Part shown: in pieces, positions 18,482 to 21,562 of the stretch
How positions within the stretch are numbered: the first letter of the stretch is position 1
How the letters are laid out: every line of letters begins with the position of its first letter
Virus record (IMG/VR): IMGVR_UViG_3300035698_014782
Coordinates: 1-21,562 of that record
Direction: 5' to 3' (one strand)
Source: a virus
Length of the DNA stretch: 21,562 nucleotides
Notes under the pieces: model-generated
Databases searched by the model: none
What the model saw: the letters and a program-made list of their open reading frames with translations, nothing else
Told to the model about the DNA's origin: nothing
Made by a program: the position numbers and the translations under genes

Positions 18482-19090
18482 ATGAACTACAAATTTCCTG
18501 AAATTAAAACGCTATCTGATGTTCTCCCTCACGTTGAGGGGAGGTCAGAGTTTGTTGTGGCTGAACGTGTGTTTGGCACTGTAGTCAATTATATGGTTGC
18601 AAAGAAAGACACGTTCGATATGAGTGGTCCTGATGATGTGGGTGGTGCGATTCGTCGTGAATGTCGTGGCATCAAATTTGACTTGGATGGAAACATCATA
18701 GCAAGACCCTTCCATAAGTTTTTCAACGTCGGCGAAAGAGAGGAGACACATCCTAACGTGCTGGACTTTTCCGTTGACCACACTGTCTATACAAAGGAAG
18801 ACGGTAGCATGGCACATCCCATCATGTTCAACGGCACTGTACGGTGGTGCACCAAGATGGGACTGACAGACGTGTCTGCTTATATGGACACGTTCTGCGC
18901 GAAGAACCCCAAATACAATCAGTTTGCACGTGATTGCATTGCAGATGGCTACACGCCACTTTTTGAGTATGTGGGACCATTTAACAAAGTGGTAATTGAG
19001 CACAAAGAAGAGAATATGGTGTTGCTTGCTGTACGAAATACCATTACAGGCGAATTTGTCAACATAAACAAGGAGAATGCTAAATGGTGA
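18482..19090 (+). CDS. rnlA: RNA ligase 1 (T4 Rnl1 type), N-terminal half of a split gene
   Basis: Rnl1 joins RNA ends; in T4 it reseals tRNA cut by the host PrrC nuclease. These 202 residues hold ECRGIKFDLDG and RPFHKFFNVGE, diagnostic of Rnl1, motif I KEDGS with the AMP-accepting Lys at residue 105 (T4 K99), motif III PLFEYVGPFNKVV (E162) and IIIa LLAVRNTITGEF. The frame then ends in NINKENAKW and a stop. T4 Rnl1 has 374 residues. The missing motifs IV and V and the C-terminal domain are in a second frame at 19471. Alone this half cannot form a complete active site. GAGGTG precedes the ATG. Either the gene is broken or the two halves assemble. Confidence 0.88.
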   Translation: MNYKFPEIKTLSDVLPHVEGRSEFVVAERVFGTVVNYMVAKKDTFDMSGPDDVGGAIRRECRGIKFDLDGNIIARPFHKFFNVGEREETHPNVLDFSVDHTVYTKEDGSMAHPIMFNGTVRWCTKMGLTDVSAYMDTFCAKNPKYNQFARDCIADGYTPLFEYVGPFNKVVIEHKEENMVLLAVRNTITGEFVNINKENAKW

Positions 19091-19470
19091 ATGTTGGAGC
19101 ACAAGGTGAACTGCGGGGATTACACTCTATGGATATATTCGTCTCAAACATTCCTTGCACAACTTCCCGAGAGTGTGTACCAGCACCTACCAATTCGCAC
19201 ATAAACCATAGAAGTTGATATACAGTGCGACGAGTCGTTAAAGAAAATCGTGTGAAGACTTATTTTGAACAAATTGCCAACAATCGTAAAAGAGCGTGTT
19301 CTTTGGTCTCGCAACTGTGGACAACACGTCCACAATCAGTTATCGTTACCCATCGGACAATAGGTTTATAGACAAATCCTACTCAACGTTCAACATCAGA
19401 TATCAGTCGTCAACTCAACTCAACTGATATCTGATGTAAGTTAATAGAATTATACATTTAAGAGGGACTC
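19091..19470 (+). other. 380-bp insert between the halves of RNA ligase 1
   Basis: No frame longer than 60 codons that I would call a gene. Directly after the stop of the first half an ATG (19091) opens MLEHKVNCGDYTLWIYSSQT and stops at 19202-19204. The same frame continues in a protein-like way (TIEVDIQCDESLKKIV) to a second stop at 19253-19255, suggesting a decayed gene. AAGGAG (19069-19074) could serve a start at 19084 or 19091. A 7-bp hairpin (19316-19322 with 19328-19334) and a 15-bp inverted repeat (19393-19437) follow. I could not identify group I intron core elements with confidence. Candidates are a decayed mobile element, a small intron or a captured gene. Confidence 0.55.
19393..19437 (+). 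repeat. 15-bp perfect inverted repeat before the second ligase half
   Basis: Positions 19393-19407 and 19423-19437 (left arm ACATCAGATATCAGT) are perfect inverted complements around a 15-nt loop containing repeated CAACT. The right arm ends 33 nt before the ATG at 19471. It could be a terminator without T tract, a leader hairpin or an element end. Confidence 0.6.
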
Positions 19471-20028
19471 ATGGACATCATAGAAAAAATCAAAACGTAC
19501 GACATTCCTGTTGTAGTGTCACATGGTAGGTATACTTCTGCAGAAGCATTGCTCGAATTTACTCGTCCTCTTGAGGGCATCGAGGGGTTTGTCGTTGACT
19601 TTGACGGCCACAAGGTGAAGGTCAAGGCTGATCAGTATGTCACGCTTCATAGGGTGAAGGACCAGATTCGAACCGAACGTCACATTCTTGAGATCATCAT
19701 TAATGGAAAACTCGACGATGTTCTCCCTATCCTAGACGCAACAGATCGAGTAACCGTTGAAGAATACCAACAGCGTTTTAACGTGGGGTTCGACGCAGTT
19801 GTGAGTCGAATTGAAGGGCTAGTGTTGCTTGCGCGTGCCCTCCACAGTGGCGACAAGAAGGAAGTTGCCATAAAATTTGTGCCAAATCTCCTACACAAAG
19901 AAGATTCAAGTTTCATATTTCGTGTACTTGATGGTAAAGAATTGCGCCCACATATCATCGAGTACGTTCGCAAAAGCGTAGGTAATACTACACGCTACGA
20001 CGCTCTTCTCAAATGGCTACAAATGTAG
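19471..20028 (+). CDS. rnlA: RNA ligase 1 (T4 Rnl1 type), C-terminal half of a split gene
   Basis: Continues the upstream half. After MDIIEKIKTYDIPVV come motif IV, IEGFVVDF (E38), and motif V, HKVKVKADQYVTLH (K50, K52), the last catalytic motifs of Rnl1, then a helical C-terminal domain of about 115 residues as in T4 Rnl1. Joining TGEFVN of the first half to DIIEKIK here gives an uninterrupted match to the T4 layout, so little protein sequence seems lost. It has its own GAGGG 4-6 nt before the ATG, so it may be made as a separate chain. An in-frame stop (19459-19461) prevents reading in from upstream. Confidence 0.84.
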   Translation: MDIIEKIKTYDIPVVVSHGRYTSAEALLEFTRPLEGIEGFVVDFDGHKVKVKADQYVTLHRVKDQIRTERHILEIIINGKLDDVLPILDATDRVTVEEYQQRFNVGFDAVVSRIEGLVLLARALHSGDKKEVAIKFVPNLLHKEDSSFIFRVLDGKELRPHIIEYVRKSVGNTTRYDALLKWLQM

Positions 20029-20063
20029 TAGGTTGTACTGACTTGTTAAAGGAAGAGGACAAC

Positions 20064-20114
20064 GTGCAATTACGCATGCTGATTACAAAAGGACTAAAAC
20101 ATGACTTTCGTTAA
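20064..20114 (+). CDS. Possible 16-aa leader peptide before RNA ligase 2
   Basis: A very good ribosome binding site (AAAGGAAGAGG) precedes a GTG opening QLRMLITKGLKHDFR, which ends 14 nt inside the Rnl2 gene. It may be a translational coupler or chance; low confidence. Confidence 0.3.
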   Translation: MQLRMLITKGLKHDFR

Positions 20115-21045
20115 ATTTACATCTATTGACAAGTTCGCTGATGCGTGGAAAATGATGCAACGACAAGAAATTGGCCAGATCCAATACCGCTCCAAAATAA
20201 AGCTGCACGGTACAAACGCCGGAGTTCGCATTGAAGGTGGTCAGCCTTTTTATCAAAAGCGTACTACAGACGTTACACCACTTGCAGACAATGCAGGGTT
20301 CGCATCGTTCGCATGTACTGTAGACTGGAAGATTGACGAAGATATTATCATCTACGGCGAGTGGGCCGGAAAAGGCGTTCAAAAATCTGATGCTGTTTCT
20401 TCGATTCCTACAAAGATGTTGTTTGTTTTCGCAGTGAAAAAAGATGAATACATGATCACTGAACCAGCCGCAATTCGTGAGTATGTACCATACCACCCAC
20501 AGATTGTGATTCTACCATGGTTCGACGAACCAACAACACTAGACATCAACGACGTCAGCAGTGCAAAAGCACTTTCAGAACGTCTCAACGTAGACGTGGA
20601 ACAGATTGGATCAGAAGACCCATTCATCAAAGAGCGTTTTGGTATCTCAGGTGTTGGTGAAGGTCTTGTCGTCTCGCCATGTTCAGAAACTGGTTCGGTC
20701 CCACTTTGGCTTTACAACACATATACATTCAAGGTCAAATCTGATGCTCACCTTGTACAGAAAACTAAAGGAATCAACTCTTCAATCTACATTGAAATTC
20801 CTGGTTCTGTCAGAGAATTCTGTGATCAATTCGTCACGGACAACCGATGTGAACAGATGGTTCAAGAACACCTTGAAGGCTCCTATACTATGAGAGGAAT
20901 GGGGACATTTCTTAAAACAATCAACGCTGATATTCTGAAAGAAAGCAGAAACGAATTTGCTGAACTTGGTGTAGAATGGAAGATGGTTGCAAAGGAAATC
21001 AATAAACGTACTGCGAAATGGTTCAAATCTAAAAATACAGTTTGA
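20101..21045 (+). CDS. RNA ligase 2 (T4 Rnl2 type)
   Basis: A 314-residue ATP-dependent ligase that seals nicks in double-stranded RNA. Motif I is KLHGTN with the AMP-accepting Lys at residue 34 (T4 Rnl2 K35). Motif III is YGEWAGKGVQ (E87), IIIa MLFVFAVKKD, IV GEGLVVSP (E187) and V FKVKSD (K211, K213). A helical C-terminal domain of about 90 residues follows, as in T4 Rnl2 (334 aa). All catalytic motifs are intact. AAGGA lies 8 nt before the ATG. It stands directly after the split Rnl1, giving the phage two different RNA-sealing enzymes. Confidence 0.92.
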   Translation: MTFVKFTSIDKFADAWKMMQRQEIGQIQYRSKIKLHGTNAGVRIEGGQPFYQKRTTDVTPLADNAGFASFACTVDWKIDEDIIIYGEWAGKGVQKSDAVSSIPTKMLFVFAVKKDEYMITEPAAIREYVPYHPQIVILPWFDEPTTLDINDVSSAKALSERLNVDVEQIGSEDPFIKERFGISGVGEGLVVSPCSETGSVPLWLYNTYTFKVKSDAHLVQKTKGINSSIYIEIPGSVREFCDQFVTDNRCEQMVQEHLEGSYTMRGMGTFLKTINADILKESRNEFAELGVEWKMVAKEINKRTAKWFKSKNTV

Positions 21046-21075
21046 CAAATAACGACACAGTGTCAGGAGACAGCC

Positions 21076-21423
21076 GTGAACATTTTCAACTGGATCAAAT
21101 CACTCTTCCAAAACCCTGTAGTGGCTCAACCAATTGATGGGCATGTGGTCTTTGATGGAAGACGTATTGCATGTCTTCCATCAAAGACAGCAGCGGAAGA
21201 ATTCATTCGAAATCAATTCCAAGAGGTCGATGTCAAAACGGCCCGTATAAATCTAACTGCCAGAGGCAAATGTCGATCCACTCAGGATGGAAGATGGAAG
21301 GCGTTTAGAAGCAATCTGAAATTGTCAAACAGGAGACGTCAAGATGAAAAAAGAGTTCAAACCAGTAGTGGGTGGACGAGCCAGCATCTGCACATGGGAA
21401 ATAGAATTTTATTTCCTAGATAA
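21076..21423 (+). CDS. Small phage protein, up to 115 aa, end uncertain
   Basis: AGGAG lies 7 nt before the GTG at 21076. The first 65 residues (MNIFNWIKSLFQ; GHVVFDGRRIACLPSKTAAE, EFIRNQF) look like a real domain. The remainder is Arg-rich and low in order. It also runs 80 nt into the next gene, which has its own AGGAG, so a frameshift near 21250 may have replaced the original end. FDGRRIACLPSKTAAEEFI resembles FYFLDKQQARSFIKLL in the next gene, so the two may be related. Confidence 0.5.
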   Translation: MNIFNWIKSLFQNPVVAQPIDGHVVFDGRRIACLPSKTAAEEFIRNQFQEVDVKTARINLTARGKCRSTQDGRWKAFRSNLKLSNRRRQDEKRVQTSSGWTSQHLHMGNRILFPR

Positions 21424-21562
21424 ACAGCAAGCGAGATCATTCATCAAACTTCTAATCAAAGACGAAATTGATTTTTCGTTTGAATATGAAAAAGTTCTTG
21501 ATCAAGCTGACGAACGGCACTATGTTACAGTAACTGGCTGCTGGGCGGCAAACATGGTTCGG
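21344..21562 (+). CDS. Phage protein, N-terminal part (3' end outside window)
   Basis: AGGAGACG lies 6-7 nt before the ATG at 21344, and the frame is open to the window end (73 codons seen). Residues WEIEFYFLDKQQARSFIKLL, DEIDFSFEYEKVL and HYVTVTGCWAANM suggest a small alpha/beta domain. No family recognised. Probably cotranscribed with the preceding gene, to which it is weakly similar. Confidence 0.65.
   Translation, partial: MKKEFKPVVGGRASICTWEIEFYFLDKQQARSFIKLLIKDEIDFSFEYEKVLDQADERHYVTVTGCWAANMVR

Noticed and set aside
19091-19470. Group I intron in the RNA ligase gene
   Set aside because: The position suits an intron, and CTGCGGGGATT resembles a P element, but I could not assemble the Q, R and S core elements. 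Kept only as an open possibility.
1-21562. T4-type late promoters (TATAAATA), insertion sequences, integrase or lysogeny genes
   Set aside because: I looked for these and saw none; no transposase, integrase or repressor motifs occur in the frames read.

Overview
The window reads as part of a lytic tailed-phage genome (Caudoviricetes). All supported genes lie on the + strand. They are short and tightly packed, with overlapping stop/start codons, AGGA-type ribosome binding sites and sigma-70-like promoters. Most products are small proteins of unknown function, interspersed with typical large-phage enzymes: nicotinamide phosphoribosyltransferase, a Dda/RecD-type helicase, ATP-dependent DNA ligase, T4 Rnl1-type and Rnl2-type RNA ligases, an HAD nucleotidase, a metallophosphoesterase and an SPFH protein. 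This set recalls large T4-superfamily-like myoviruses of Gram-negative bacteria. Neither host nor genus can be fixed from the sequence, and no structural or packaging genes are present.

Layout. 1-1200: the 3' end of nadV, a clear terminator, a strong promoter and three small genes. 1200-1400: a structured non-coding element and a tRNA-Phe(GAA)-like gene with two competing acceptor strands. 1421-2307: two tandem genes made of 23-residue WYLNGKLHREDGPA-type repeats, plus the stump of a third. 2400-3900: a visibly GC-richer block of nested small genes like those of temperate proteobacterial phages, including one frameshifted gene. It is followed by a truncated T7-type DNA polymerase exonuclease fragment lacking a catalytic Asp. 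This stretch looks imported. 4386-9590: conserved phage proteins of unknown function, a C39-like putative cysteine peptidase, small membrane proteins and a 666-residue YfaP-like protein with its partner. 9698-14532: helicase, metallophosphoesterase, nucleotidyltransferase-like protein and DNA ligase. 14541-17150: small genes, an HAD nucleotidase and short duplicated sequences. 17169-18281: an SPFH/band-7 protein flanked by two tiny membrane proteins. 18482-21045: an Rnl1 RNA ligase split into two reading frames by about 380 bp, then an intact Rnl2. The window ends inside another gene.

How the parts may work together. The enzymes concern nucleic-acid repair and host-counterdefence chemistry. 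NadV rebuilds NAD from nicotinamide, RNA ligases of the Rnl1 type reseal tRNAs cut by host anticodon nucleases, and the DNA ligase and helicase serve replication and recombination. The points most worth a second look are the split Rnl1 and its insert, the tRNA with a duplicated acceptor strand, and the repeated occurrence of long perfect stem-loops, two of them inside coding sequence. The repeat-protein family amplifying by tandem duplication is also notable.
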